Below are positions 11,244 to 22,419 of a stretch of DNA of 64,000 bases, piece by piece (the stretch's first letter is position 1; every line of letters begins with the position of its first letter). This DNA is from Rhytidiadelphus loreus (lineage: Eukaryota > Streptophyta > Bryopsida > Hypnales > Hylocomiaceae). A program made the translations under genes and the position numbers. Below the pieces are notes generated by a model that worked only from the letters and a program-made list of their open reading frames with translations, had not been told where the DNA came from and did not search any database. Where the stretch lies: positions 28,252,760-28,316,759 of the forward strand of contig OX344762.1 in NCBI GenBank assembly GCA_947034895.1. Direction: 5' to 3'.

Positions 11244-12184
11244 GAGCATCACCACTCATATTGCAAAATGTTGTGGTAATTTTGGCTTGCAAAATGGGAG
11301 GCCATCCACTTTGCAAGCCATGTTGGAATGCTTTGATCCACACGTAACATGTTAAGCAACCACTAGCAAGGTGATTTCTGGTTGTCATTTTTGTAATCTG
11401 CAAAGGATATATGTCCAATTGAATTTTTGCTACTTCTTCCGAATTGGAATTATTGTAACTTCTTCCCAACAAGATTTGAATTGTTGGCTTTGTTGAACTG
11501 TCGGCTCCACAGTACCTGTCTTCTTTGAACTAAATTCGAGAATTAAATCAATCACATTTACGGCCATGAACCAGTCACAGTACAAATGATCCTCAAAAAA
11601 TTGATTCTTAATGAGAACCTTTCACTGAAATAATATAGTCAAAGAAGTTTTGTGAATTACATTTAGAGTTGGTAAGAATTAATTTGTTTACAATACCACC
11701 ACTATGACGATGAGAGCTCAAAGGTTGTATTTCCAAAATACTTTCACCTTAGTAAGTCCATGTTTTTTGGGAAAGTGCACAAATGTCTGGCACCAGTTTG
11801 CAAGTCAGGCTTTGTCTGACAAATGAACATGTTTTGCAAACTGCATGTGATTCTAAGGAGGGCCTCTTAACCCTTAAAGGACGAAGGGGTGACTTTGGAA
11901 ATCATCCCTTTTCATTATTGTGTGAATCATTGGCTTAAGAAATAGCAAAAACACTCATTGAAAGTCAAACTACTGTAGAAGATCTCCCCTTTCCACAACA
12001 AAATTTTGAAGACGAATAGTTGCACTTTTGTCCTACTACAAGGATTCATGTCATCCATCAAACGCCAAATGTCCACCTCAACGTTTTTGGGTTAAATAGT
12101 TCATTGATTTTGGCAGACGGGTGGGGCAATTTTGCAGGCCGCTCCCAAGAAGCCATCCATTTTAGTAGACCGGTGGGCATGCTC
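11244..12184 (+). mobile_element. PIF/Harbinger-like MITE, TTA target duplication
   Basis: TTA occurs at both borders (11241-11243 and 12185-12187). The left end starts GAGCATCACCACTCATATTG and the right end is the complement of GAGCATGCCCACCGGTC. The subterminal GCAAAATG / CTAAAATGG block is also inverted. GAGCAT-type ends with a TWA duplication are typical of plant Tourist/PIF-Harbinger MITEs. It inserted into the terminal TTA of the 10832-11241 element and itself contains the piggyBac-like copy at 11871-12091. Confidence 0.65.
11871..12091 (+). mobile_element. piggyBac-like MITE, M subfamily (221 bp)
   Basis: TTAA at 11867-11870 and 12092-12095. The left end is CCCTTAAAGGACGAAGGGGT; the right end is ACGTTTTTGGG. 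This uninterrupted copy gives the empty-site sequence (ATTGGCTTAAGAAATAGC) for the nested insertion at 22717-23918. Related copies: 22194-22415, 22420-22645 and 22650-24044. Confidence 0.85.
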
Positions 12185-12213
12185 TTAGTACACTATGTAT
12201 GAACAGTGATTTA

Positions 12214-12618
12214 AGGTAGAAGGCTCTGAAATGGAGTGTGCATTAAGAATGGACCCTATAAGTGGCTCTGAAATGGACAAACTATAGTTCATAAATTGAC
12301 TTCCATAGTCATTGAATGAATCAAGGAAAAAAGCATTATTAATTGCAAGAGTCAATCATTCTCTTTACTTTCCCATTTTTCTTTAGAAGTTGCAAGTGAA
12401 CAGTTTATGGAAGACCTAGGGACATAAATAGGGACCTATGACACAACTCCTTTGAAAATCCATAAGTAATTCAATAATGCTTCAAAAAATATGAAACCAC
12501 TTGTGTTAGATTCCTCTTCTATTTTTCTTTGTCCAAAAATGAGCTAAAAATATTTCCATTTAAAAAAATACATGAAAAAGGCAGATCAGCCCTTAGATGA
12601 GCCATTTCTGAGCCTCCT
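12214..12618 (-). mobile_element. TA-flanked AGGTA-group MITE, inverted copy
   Basis: The left end TA-AGGTAGAAGGCTCTGAAATG (TA at 12212-12213) and right end CATTTCTGAGCCTCC match the termini of 10832-11241. The interior matches that element in reverse orientation, for example the CCATAAGTAATTCAA and CTTTAGAAGTTGCAAGTG blocks. The right terminus has lost a few bases (CCTCCTTA instead of CCTCCTACCTTA). Confidence 0.7.
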
Positions 12619-12621
12619 TAC

Positions 12622-13171
12622 ATTATGAAAGACCGCGTTCCAGTGCACCGACGTCCCGAGACTTGGACTCCTATAGCGCGCGTGCCAAGCCTTCAGGGGT
12701 CCCCGCCATGAGGGCCTGCTGTAGGGTACAGTAGCTTACTGTAGTCCGTTCGAATCTCCCAAATTCAGATAACGTAACTTCGGCTTTTCTTCCCCCCCGT
12801 TGCCCGTTGCCCTGAATTTTGGTTGGGGCGGACGTTGCATGTGGACTGATAAATTTATTTCCAGCTCCAGTGCGAGCAATTGGACACGATGGAATGATTA
12901 GCAATCCAAGGCAATCATCGAAACTGTTCTGCCACGTGCGTGGGAACTGGGAACAAGAATCTGTGTACGACTCCACCAGTGCAACATGGATTGTGCGTGC
13001 AAAATCAGGCATTTCTATTCTATCTATCTAGGAGGAAAAGAAGAATAAGAATAAGCTGAGGTGAGGGCCGTTGCTTTTCTCACATCGATCCCCACGAAGG
13101 GATGTATTCTATCCATCCAAAATGGCGGCACCGTAGTATTGCAGAAGTCCAATTGTGCACTCTTTGCAATC
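12622..13171. other. GC-richer island without a recognised gene
   Basis: Base composition rises well above the surroundings (GCGCGCGTGCC, GTTGCCCGTTGCCC) and open frames of 70-113 codons exist on both strands. None shows a domain I recognise or supported splice structure. It could be a gene relic or a promoter-like segment. Confidence 0.4.
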
Positions 13172-13174
13172 TAA

Positions 13175-13762
13175 GAGCATTTCCACCGGGGCACTTCAAA
13201 AGGGATGCGCCAATTTGGAATTGGTGTGCATCAATAGCAAGGAAAGAGGAGCTCACATGTCAAAACTCATCATTTCAAGGGTTTGCAGTGACGTGGGCCT
13301 AATGCATGATCCATTTTCAAGCATTTTGAGCAAATTGGGGTGGGTCGATGGGTGGGGTGCATGAACAATGGAATGGCTTGCATTGTGGCCCCAATTCCTC
13401 TTTGCCCTCGATGATTGGATTAGAGCATTAATCCAATTTTTTGTGATACAATGGCACAAGCCAAAATGCAAGAGACATTGTAGTTTGTAGTTTGAGGTGT
13501 AGTGGCTGATTTGTATTGTACCTTGTGTTGACAAACCCGCAAGTTTGCAATTGGTGGGTCATGTAAAAACAATTGGACCACCACAACACTTCACTACAAG
13601 AAAACAACGTTCGAATTGACATGTCCAAATTGACTATCTATGTTTGAATTGACAAAAAATTGACAAAAATCATTTGAATCAATTCGTCCGAATTGACTAA
13701 AAATGTTCAAATTTCTTGTAGTGATTAAAGGGGCATTGTGGTGTGCCCTAGTGGAGATGCTC
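13175..13762 (+). mobile_element. PIF/Harbinger-like MITE, TAA target duplication
   Basis: TAA at 13172-13174 and 13763-13765. The left end is GAGCATTTCCACCGGGGCAC; the right end is the complement of GAGCATCTCCACTAGGGCAC. That is an 18/20 match and a common plant MITE terminus. A CACTA-type MITE (13592-13723) is nested near the right end. Confidence 0.7.
13592..13723. mobile_element. CACTA-type MITE, 132 bp
   Basis: Ends are CACTACAAGAAAA and its inverse (TTTCTTGTAGTG), the canonical CACTA/EnSpm terminus. The interior is a reiterated TTCGAATTGAC / AAATTGAC motif in both orientations. It is too short to encode anything and is nested in the PIF-like element. Confidence 0.75.
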
Positions 13763-13839
13763 TAATGTAGTTAAAACTCTTTGGTAGAACCATCCATTTT
13801 CAACCAAGGATCCTAATCTAACTTGTAGGGCAAAGCTAT

Positions 13840-14150
13840 TTCCAACCAAAGCTTGGAATATGATTTTTTTTCGCCTTTACAAGGTTAGGACTAATAAATT
13901 TATGACACACGTTCCAATGTAATGAGTAGAAAAGTAGGAAGTAGTGAGTGGGAAAGTAGTTCTAGAATGATCGGAATTGGAAGAGTTTATATATTAGGTA
14001 TGGATTTAGGCCAACTTTTGGCATCCAAAACTCATAGTAATTTGAATTTGAGGAAAAAAAAATGACAAAAAAATGGCAATGCCTATCATTTCTTTCTTTT
14101 TACAATGTAAAAAATTTACATTGCCTTCTATTGCTCCAGAACATGTACAA
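13840..14150 (+). repeat. Dispersed repeat R2, copy 1
   Basis: Collinear with 30203-30535: both start ATTTCCAACCAAAGCTTGGA and continue through TATGACACACGTTCC-like, AAAGTAGGAAG, GGGAAAGTAGTT and GAATTGGAAGAGT-like blocks to a CATGTACAAAATT block. No coding frame is shared. Mechanism of dispersal unclear. Confidence 0.65.
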
Positions 14151-14274
14151 AATTGCTTAAGTGGGCGACTGGGTGGTTCTACCATACATAGAGTTGAATT
14201 GGAATTGAAAAGGGTAGAATTGGGTAGAATTGGGTTGAATAGTCACTATTTTATAACTTTGAAAAACTCCCCAC

Positions 14275-15000
14275 AACGATACTTGTGTGTAAGCATTTGA
14301 GCTTGAGCATATGTATAGGTAGATATCCTTCAACCATTGAAGGTGCTTATAGTATACTCTCTTGAACATTTTGGATTAAGGCTAAAAATAACATTTTTAA
14401 AACCTATATCGCAATGTACGTAGAGTTCAGTGCACTCCTATTGTCTTAAAAACTTTGAGTTTCAAAGCCCTTTTCAAAGTGTAGTTTGGGAGTACTAAAA
14501 AGTATAATTTAGGGGGCCTTTTCAAGAAGTACTAGTAGGCACTTAATTGTTGATTGTGAAGTAGTTATTTTGTAGGCAATTCGTATAGGCCTGAGAGTAT
14601 GCTTGGACATTTGTTCCACCTCCCAAAGCTTCATCTCTTCTAATTGGGCAACACTCAAAGAGATGCAAAAAATAAGAACAAATGGTGTTAATCCTTGCAG
14701 TCATTTCATTTGTCTTTCAATTGATGATTACATGGATGAAGGGAGAACTACTACTCGGAGTTGTTTTGTTGATTCTAAACAACAATCAAAAGTTAAATTT
14801 GACCGATTCACAATATCACAAAGTCCAATAAAAATATCATTTTGGGATAGAGGAAGTATTAAACACCTATAATATAGATATCTATTATATAGTTACACTA
14901 TAATCATGGAAATTTTCTATAATATAGACTCCTATAACATAGGTGTATAGTCTTCTAGGCTCATAGGATTACCCTCCTCAACTCACATAATAGCAACCCT
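14275..15000. repeat. Dispersed repeat R1, split copy
   Basis: The left part (about 14280-14365: GAGCTTGAGCATATGTATAG, CAACCATTGAAGGTGC) and right part (about 14862-15000: CACCTATAATATAGATATC, CTCCTATAACATAGGTG, GGCTCATAGGATTACC) match the two halves of the R1 copy at 9185-9445. They are separated by about 500 bp of unrelated DNA, presumably an insertion. No terminal repeats of that insertion could be fixed. Confidence 0.5.
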
Positions 15001-17560
15001 TCAACACCCTATGTAGTTTAGACACACAGACAAAGGTTCCTTCATTATTCCACCATTTGAAGGGGCGTTTTTGGATTACCATTGCAAATGTGTAGGGAGT
15101 CCAAAGGACCATTATAGAATCCAAAAGGAAAAAAAATATTGCCCCCTAGGGACAACAATGAGAAGTTATATGTTTTTGGTTTGACCACCTATAATGTGTA
15201 TGTTTTTACTAAAATATGAATTGATTGAAATACGTGTGAAAAACTCTCAAATTCACCATTCTATTGCAACAAAAAAATTGTAAACTGAGTAGTATAATAT
15301 GTATGGTGACCAAAAGATCCACAATAGTATACATACCTTAGTCCTACATCCCATTTCTTAAGTCCCAATTTAAGGCCAAATCCCAACTTTTTTGGATTGT
15401 AGAAGGTGAGTACAAAATATTATTTGTGGAACTTAGAGCTTCATAGTATGAAGATCAAAGTCCCAATTCTAAGTCCCAAGTTTTCTCATGTATAATACTA
15501 TTGGGAATACTATATGGTTAATATATGTAAAAAATGGATTAAAAAATGGGTCATAAAATTAAGAAAGAAACACTTCCAGGGCACTTCAAGTATGGAGTGT
15601 TCAGTGGAGAGTTGTATACAAAATTAGCCTATAAAGATACTTGATTGAGTGTTATTCTTTTCATATTATATTCAAAGCAATAGATGGGATTTAGAGCCCC
15701 AGTTGGATCTCCCCTTTGTTAGATCCATCTCATGCTCTCACTTCTTTGGTGCCAAAACCTTCAAAAAGTATTGTCATGGAGGCATTTTTCAATACTTGGG
15801 CCTTGAAACATAGTGTGAAGCCCCAAGTCCCACTTTTTAGCTTTCCGTCAATTAAACTTAAAAAATTTAGTGGGACATGGAATGTAGTGTGAATAGATCA
15901 TAAATATTAGGGCAAGAATTTGACATTTGAGGGTTTGATTGTCCTTTGACAACCACTTCAAACAAAAGTTGCCTTGTAGCACGACAACCAAAAATTGATT
16001 GAGGTTGTCCTTCAGAAGACCAAAATTATTTGAAGTTGATCATTATAATTGTGTTAATTCACAAGTCTCTTTCAAAGTCCCTTTGCCTTGATCAAATAGA
16101 TGTATCTCTTGTAAGCAATTAGATTTAGTCTGATTTTGATTTGATTAGGTTAAAGGTCCAATGGTCGCCCTAAATTTGATGGCCCTAGAGACTTTGGACA
16201 AACTCTAGGGCTCTACATTGCAAACTACCTCATGAGTTGCAAGTTTATACACGGTTCGCCTTCTTGCCCTTATTTTTCAACTCTAACTTTAGTTCTTCTA
16301 CAACTACAACTTTAGAGAGTCCACAATTGGAGGCCATCATATTTAGACATTGTAACAAATTAGGTTGAATGAAGAAGCTTTGGAGGTATAGTACAAATGA
16401 GAATTGCAATGGCAAATTTTCCAATTAATTCCATCATCATCAAAGAGGTAATGGTGAAATGGTGTGGTATGAGGACTAAACATTTTTTACATGCATTTTT
16501 TACTCATTGAATATTTTTTTTCACCTGTGGAGTGAAAATTTGACATTTGTATGAAGATTTTATATTTGGAGTTTATCATATTCTATAGGTATCTAAGTAT
16601 CTTCCTTTGTCATTGAAATTCTAAAATAAAATAATAAGTTTGTAAGATACATGACTATGACATCTAATTTTTTTGAGGTTGTCCGTAATTTCCACTATGA
16701 AAAATTATGGGAAGATATCCCTCAATTTCTTGAATAAGTAATTCCAGGGATGCATGTAAAACAAAAGACCCCCTATTTTTTGCTTAATAAATTTATCTTC
16801 TACACGTCTCTTAAGTTAGATTACTTTGTTTTTGATTAGTTGTGGTTTAGGGTGATAATTCACACAACACAAATGTCAAGGAAGTGTACACTAAATGCAC
16901 ACAATGATCACAAGATGCACATTGGAAGCCGCAATTATCACCTAGTACATTGAAGCATGGTCGATTTTGTAATCAACATATGGTTGGAAATGTGGTGCCC
17001 TATATAACAAAAATGGATTGAATGAAATCTTTACGAAAAAGATTCATAATTATTGCATTTTTGAGGGGGGGAAGAGAACAAATTCTCGAACCCTTCTCAA
17101 ATCTATCTCTTTTAGGGGGAGATTTCCCCTCACCTAATGCATACTAGAAATATGGTAAATTGCTTAAGTGGTTGGAATGAAGTCAACTACCATAGCTAAT
17201 TTGGGCCCTTTGATTGAAAATACGAATTCAAAATTTGCAAATTTTATCATGCATGGCAAATGCAAAATTTCAGGATTTTCCCTCGGGGACGAGCTCAGGG
17301 GTCGGTTCACCCTCTAGCAACAAGACACACTACCGGTAGTATCATATTGTATTAAGTTACGACATCGCCACAAGCTCAACTGCAAATTACCACTGTACGA
17401 GTATGTGGTGATGCTCTTACCGTCCTATGAAATGTGCCGTAACCAACCAACTATTCCTACCAACAACACGCTAATATTTGATTGTACAACGTTATTCCAT
17501 TGCCACCAATGCACCAAGTCATGTGGAATAACACTATGGTCATTCCAAACATAGGTATAG
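15001..17560. other. Intergenic, nothing recognised
   Basis: No exon, RNA gene or matched terminal repeats could be supported on either strand. The composition is AT-rich with scattered homopolymer runs. Confidence 0.5.
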
Positions 17561-17682
17561 AAATTAAAATAAAAAATTTATCTTTTATATTGTATCGAAG
17601 TCTTCTATATTCTATAGACATATATACATATATTCATGAATATTCATATATACTTAGGAACACATACTTATAAAAATATGAA

Positions 17683-17870
17683 TATACATATATACATATA
17701 TACATATATACATATATACATATATACATATATACATATATACATATATACATATATACATATATACATATATACATATATACATATATACATATATACA
17801 TATATACATATATACATATATACATATATACATATATACATATATACATATATACATATATACATATATA
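17683..17870. repeat. Microsatellite (TACATATA)n, about 23 copies
   Basis: A nearly perfect 8-bp tandem repeat. Because 8 x 3 = 24, it gives open frames of an 8-residue repeat (YICIYVYM and similar) in several frames. These are not genes. Confidence 0.98.
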
Positions 17871-17989
17871 CTAACTATAGTTATTAGACTAAATATAGTT
17901 ATAAATATAACTATAATTATAGATTTTACACTAAAGTATTATCTTACACTTTATAAATATTGGATCATCATTTAATTTTTATATTGTTT

Positions 17990-19250
17990 CTCTTGGTATA
18001 AGTTGTGTGCATTGTAATGAGTTGCATCCAAAGCGTCCCCTTATACCCAAAGTTATTAACCCTTAAAGGACCGTCACTATACTTTCACCAAAAACGCTCC
18101 AAAACTGCCATTTCTAGTACAAGTACCAAAATTTTGAAAAAAAACTTTTTTTGACATATCTAACCGTAGGATCTTGTATTATATAGTATCAAAAACCTGT
18201 GGTAAAAGTTTCAGACATTTCCACCAGGTGGATTGCAAGATATAAGCATTCAAATTAACTAAAATCATTTTTTTACCCTGCAAAAAGCAGGGCAGCTGCA
18301 CTTCACAAGCTCACATTTATATGAAAAAATGACCTAAATGGTGGTGCTTCTTTGGATTTGTTTTCCTAGATAAGTTGGCCACATGGTTGAAAATTTTCAG
18401 ATCATTTGGAATAGTACAACATATAGGAAAAAAATAGTAAATAGGTAGCAGTAGATAATGATTAAAAATACTAAATTATTTACAATTTAAATATGGAATT
18501 GAAAATTTCCAATCCCAATGGTCGAAATGTTGTAATAATGTATCTACATCCTAAAATTTTATTTTTGTCCAAAAATATTGAAAATTGGGTAAGATAAAGG
18601 ATTTCAAAGTTTATTTTAGAGTAGGAAATCCAAAACTGCCCCCAAACAAAAAGTCCTCATAACTTTTGACTCATTGATCAAAATGGAATGATTCAAAGCT
18701 TTCCGTGTATATAAAACTCTAGAAAATCAATTCCAAATTTTTGTTTTTGAAAAAAGTGATTTTTCTGATCTGCCTGAACTGCCTTGTCGGTGAAAAAAAG
18801 TAACATATTAGGCTATAACTTTTGTCTCGTATTTCCAAATGTCATGAAATTTGGTTCATATGAAAGATATTCCTTGCCTCCACATTCTATTAAAATTTCA
18901 GCCCCAAATATGAAAATCTCCGCTCATAGGTACCTGCCCAAAATTTCTATACAACCAAAAAACTTAGTCAAGTCCTTTAGGGGTTAATTATAGGTAATTA
19001 TGAATTATTGTTTTCTTTTTAGTTTGCAATGTTGTCGATTGTAAGTATAAGGTGTGCATTGTGATGAGTTGCATCCAAAGCGTCCCCTTATACCTAAAGT
19101 TATTTATTGTAGGTAGTCATGAATTATTGTTTTGTTTTAAATTTGCAAAATTGTCTATACTTTGTAAATATAAGGTATGCATTGTAATGAGTTGTGTATC
19201 CAAAGCGTTTCCTTGCATCCAAAGTTATTAATTGGAGAGGATCAAGAATC
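17990..19250 (+). repeat. Three degenerate ~110-120 bp tandem units, first one split by an insertion
   Basis: Units start TGTGCATTGTAATGAGTTGC (about 18005), TGTGCATTGTGATGAGTTGC (about 19053) and TATGCATTGTAATGAGTTG (about 19174). Each continues CATCCAAAGCGTCCCCTTA, AAAGTTATT, ATGAATTATTGTTTT and a TTTGCAA block. In the first unit the sequence is interrupted at GTTATTAA by the element at 18060-18983. Removing the element and one TTAA restores gap-free alignment to unit 2. Confidence 0.8.
18060..18983 (+). mobile_element. piggyBac-like non-autonomous element, 924 bp
   Basis: TTAA at 18056-18059 and 18984-18987. Left CCCTTAAAGGACCGTC, right the complement of CCCCTAAAGGACTTGAC. The interior carries low-complexity blocks (ACTGCCATTTCTAGTAC, CATAACTTTTGACTCATTG, AAAGCTTTCC, GTCATGAAATTTGG) that recur in 61021-61937 and, in part, at 40264-40800 and 50630-50870. 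A 67-codon frame at 18784-18987 is incidental. Confidence 0.85.
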
Positions 19251-19679
19251 ATTATTTAACTTTGGATTGTATTGTTTAAATTTGCAAGTTCATACAAACA
19301 AAAGCAATCCCAATTGAAAACTATAATACTATGAAAATTGGAAGTAGACATAACTAATGGTAGTGTTAAGAGTTTTTTTTAAAGTTTTTTTTAGAAAGAA
19401 CACCAATTAAGTATTGGTAGTATTGCCAGTTGGTACCCTCCACCCTTTGGTTGTTTGTGTTGTAATGTTCTATGATGCATTTCCATAAATTCCCACTTTT
19501 ATGTCCGGTTCCTTGCTTTGGGTCTTGCAAAACATGCAAAAATGAACAACACACAATTGCTTCTCCTCTGCCTCACCAAAGTTCTTCCCCTTCTTCGCAC
19601 ATCCTCCACTACCCTCCATTCATCCATGTTAGCATCCGCGGAGGCCATAGTCTCTGTTGACTAAGATAACGTGAGTATA
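19251..19679. other. Intergenic, nothing recognised
   Basis: AT-rich with T/A runs near 19375-19395. No supported feature. Confidence 0.45.
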
Positions 19680-20722
19680 AGGGCCACTTCACACTACGGC
19701 CAAAGGTCGAGACGCCATGGATTTTCACTAATCAAATTTCAAGAAACTAAAAGTTTGGCCCCTCGACCCTTCACACTAGAAGGCACAAGTCCAAAAGCTA
19801 TCACCCTCCAACTACCTACATGGCAACCGACTCTCAAGGCCACTTCACACTATGACCATCCAAGTCGAGAGGCCATGGCATTGAGTGGCCAAACTTTGTT
19901 GAGAGTCCAAAGAAATGAGCAATAAATAGGCAATAAATAATAGGAATTGGAGCCTTTGGCCGGTTATAGTGTGAAGCCTTCAAAGGCCAAGCCCAAAGTC
20001 CAAACCCTTAGCAATGAACTCCCATGGCCTCTTAACTTGGCCGGCCATAGTGTAAAGCCTCCAAAGGCCAAGCTCAAAGTCCAAACTTTTAATAATGAAG
20101 TCTCACCTACCAATCTAATGGTTGAGATCTTGTCATAAGTTGATGGCCTCTCGACCATAGTTTGGGCAGTCATTTCTAGCCAACCCAAACTTCCTTTGAG
20201 AGTCCGTCGCCATGTAGACAATTTATTGCCGTGTAGGTAGTTGAAGGGTGATGGCCTTTGGACTTGTGCCTTCTAGTGTGAAGGGTCAAGAGGCCAAACT
20301 TTGGGTTTCTTAAAATTTGATTGGTGGAATTCCACGGCCTCTTGACCTTCGGCCGTAGTGTGAAGTGGCCCTCAAAGGAAGTTTGGATTGGCTAGAAATG
20401 GATGCCGAAACTATGGCCAAGAGGTCATTGACTTACGGCAAGATCTCAACCATCATATTTGGTAGGTGGGAGTTAATTACTAAGAGTTTGGACTTTGGGC
20501 TTGGCCTCTGGAGGCTTCATAGTATGGCCGTCCAAGTTGAGAGGCCATGGGAGTTCATTGCCAAAGGTTGGAACTTTGGGCTTGGCTTTTCGAGGCTTCA
20601 CACTATGACCAGTCAAAGCCTTTATTGCCTATTTATTGTTCATTTCTTTGGACTCTCAATAAATTTTGGCCACTCAATCCTGTGGCCTCTTGACTTGGAC
20701 AGCCATAGTGTGAAGTGGCCCT
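19680..20722. mobile_element. 1.04-kb compound foldback, module order X-Y-X'-Y'
   Basis: Both ends read AGGGCCACTTCACACTA (inverted). Module X (19680-19833) recurs inverted at 20222-20373. Module Y (about 19834-20205) recurs inverted at about 20374-20722. Reiterated subunits such as CAAGTCGAGAGGCCATGG and GGCCAAGCCCAAAGTCCAAA occur in both orientations. Long open frames here (62-119 codons) are by-products of the repeats. No transposase is seen. The superfamily is unclear because no target duplication could be fixed. Confidence 0.75.
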
Positions 20723-20920
20723 AAAACTATCCCCTACAAACACCCTCCGTTGCCGAGCAAATGTGAATCCAACGAGACGAACGGCATAATTTGTAGCATG
20801 ACAGAGTACTCGTGTGGAATCGTTTGCCACTAAATAAGCACGGGAAGCACAGAGTGCTATTATCGAGGTTGTTAGAACCAATTGGTGGCCATGTTCTTAC
20901 TCGTCTTGGCAAAATATAAG
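20723..20920. other. Short unique spacer
   Basis: Sequence between the foldback and the next piggyBac-like element. Slightly GC-richer, with no gene recognised. Confidence 0.4.
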
Positions 20921-20924
20921 CTAA

Positions 20925-21146
20925 ACCCTTAAGCGCTCCAATGTCTATATTTTGGACGATGAATAGAGGGCTTAGAGGTGCTATTTAGTCCAACTAACTT
21001 CTCATTCATCCAATGTAACACTTTAATCTTGAAAAGACAACCTTCCTTAATGACCAATTTCATGAAATTGTAGTAAATGATATTTTTGTACAAAGATTTA
21101 AGCAAAAATGTGCCAAAATTCGAAAAAGGATCTAGGCATTAAGGGG
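20925..21146 (+). mobile_element. piggyBac-like MITE, S subfamily (222 bp)
   Basis: The right border is TTAA (21147-21150) after GGCATTAAGGGG. The left border CTAA (20921-20924) is a decayed TTAA before ACCCTTAAGCGCTCC. The element aligns end to end, inverted, with 63493-63706: shared ACATTGGATGAATG, AACTAACTT/AAGTTAGTT, GAAATTGTAGTAAATGAT-like and GTGCCAAAATTCG-like blocks. Confidence 0.8.
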
Positions 21147-21423
21147 TTAACTTAAGGTGGGTACACCCAAAACCGTCACTTTTTACTACTGAGCCTAGTT
21201 GCTATTATGAAACTAGTCAAATTTTCACATATTCATGTTGGCAAGTGAAAGGAGGTTCCAACGCACCAAAGACCGCCACATTTGGATATTGTATGCAAAA
21301 GTTATTAAGGGTCAAAGTTCATTTCTGAAAGTGCTCCATCCAAATAGGTACATAACTGAAATTCAAAATGTACAAACATTCTAGATGAGGCTTTAAGGTC
21401 AGGTGCCATTTAACAGCATACTA

Positions 21424-21836
21424 AGGTAACATGCTCTAAATGCGCCCATCTTCTTCAAACCGCCCCTAGTTTTAGGTGGAAAATGGAGATGGGGTGATCT
21501 TTAAATGGACCACTTTAGCAATTGAATGCATCAAGGAAAAATTATTTTTCTATTGTAAGAGCCAATCATTGTCTTTGATTTCTGCAAATCTCTTTACAAG
21601 TTGCAAGTGGACGCATTTTGGGAGACCTCCTATGGTCACAAATAGGTGCCTACGCCTGAAATCTTTGAAAATCCATAAGTAATTCAAAAATGCTTGGAAA
21701 ATTACGAAACCACTTCGGTTCTCTGGCGAATTCATTTGTCTTTCTCTGAAAAATAATCCAAAATTCTTACGGTCTCCATAAGCATATGAAAAAGGTGGAA
21801 CAGCCCGTAAATGGGCGCTTTTAGAGCATGTTACCT
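21424..21836 (-). mobile_element. TA-flanked AGGTA-group MITE, third copy
   Basis: TA at 21422-21423 and 21837-21838. The TIR AGGTAACATGCTCTAAA is perfect over 17 bp and extends imperfectly through GCGCCCAT. The interior matches 12214-12618 (CAATTGAATGCATCAAGGAA, CCATAAGTAATTCAAAAATG), while the outer TIR sequence differs from the other two. This suggests subfamilies with exchanged ends. Confidence 0.75.
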
Positions 21837-21839
21837 TAC

Positions 21840-22190
21840 CTTATATCAATTTGATGTTTCAGTTGAAGCTCCCTTGCCACGATACCAAGCTACAACACGT
21901 TAGCTAGGTGCCCCTAATGCCTGTGTGCCCAACCAGACCCTGACAAGAAGCATCGTCCGGAATCTTCTGGAAACTGGAGTTTCGAACAAGAAAGCGGAGT
22001 GGATCATTGGATCATGCCGAGCAATTTTCCATCAATTAGGCTCTGACATGTGGCAGTGGAGTATCGAAGCCTCTTTCTTGGGAAAGAGGCAACAGGGAAG
22101 AGCATCTCCCGTTCAATTTGTGTCAAAAAAACAAAAACAGGGAAGAGCATCCACACCTTCGTGAATAAAATCAATGGGCCAATAGTAAGT
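21840..22190. other. Spacer with an unassigned 79-codon frame
   Basis: An open frame at 21925-22164 has mixed, protein-like composition (KAEWIIGSCRAIFHQLG) but no recognised family or splice context. A short direct repeat ACAGGGAAGAGCATC occurs twice (about 22094 and 22138). Treated as non-coding. Confidence 0.3.
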
Positions 22191-22193
22191 TAC

Positions 22194-22415
22194 CCTTTTA
22201 AACGCCAACGAGGACATGTTTTGTGCAATGAATGACAAAGAATCCTTCTAGTCTAGTAGAATTGGAAGTGCACCTATTAATTATGGGAATTTTGTTGTGA
22301 AAAGGGGAGCTCTTTTACAGTGGTTTTACTTCCAATGAGTACTTTCTGCAGATTTTTAAGCGAATGATTCATGTGGTAACCAAAGGAATGATTTCCATGG
22401 TCATTCGTTTGTCCT
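22194..22415 (-). mobile_element. piggyBac-like MITE, M subfamily, inverted copy
   Basis: The reverse complement matches the M element at 11871-12091 along its length (GACAAAGAATCCTT, GGAGCTCTTTTACAGT, ACTTCCAATGAGT, GAATGATTCATGTGG). The left border is TTAC (22190-22193) before CCTTTTAAACGCC; the right border is the TTAA at 22416-22419 shared with the next element. Confidence 0.7.
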
Positions 22416-22419
22416 TTAA

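Noticed and set aside
12735..12760. GTTCGAATC string resembling a tRNA B box
   Set aside because: No A box, acceptor stem or cloverleaf could be formed around it.
12819..13031. 70-codon frame with LFCHVRGNWEQESVY, faintly like the FPHVEGNY segment of U6 phosphodiesterase USB1
   Set aside because: Only about seven residues agree, the second HxS motif is absent and no flanking exons fit. Too weak to call.
17634..17887. Several overlapping 60-83 codon open frames with YICIYVYM repeats
   Set aside because: They are translations of the 8-bp microsatellite in different frames, not genes.
19671..20912. Cluster of 60-119 codon frames on both strands
   Set aside because: They arise from the reiterated GC-richer units of the compound foldback. 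No domain is seen and the frames are not conserved between modules.
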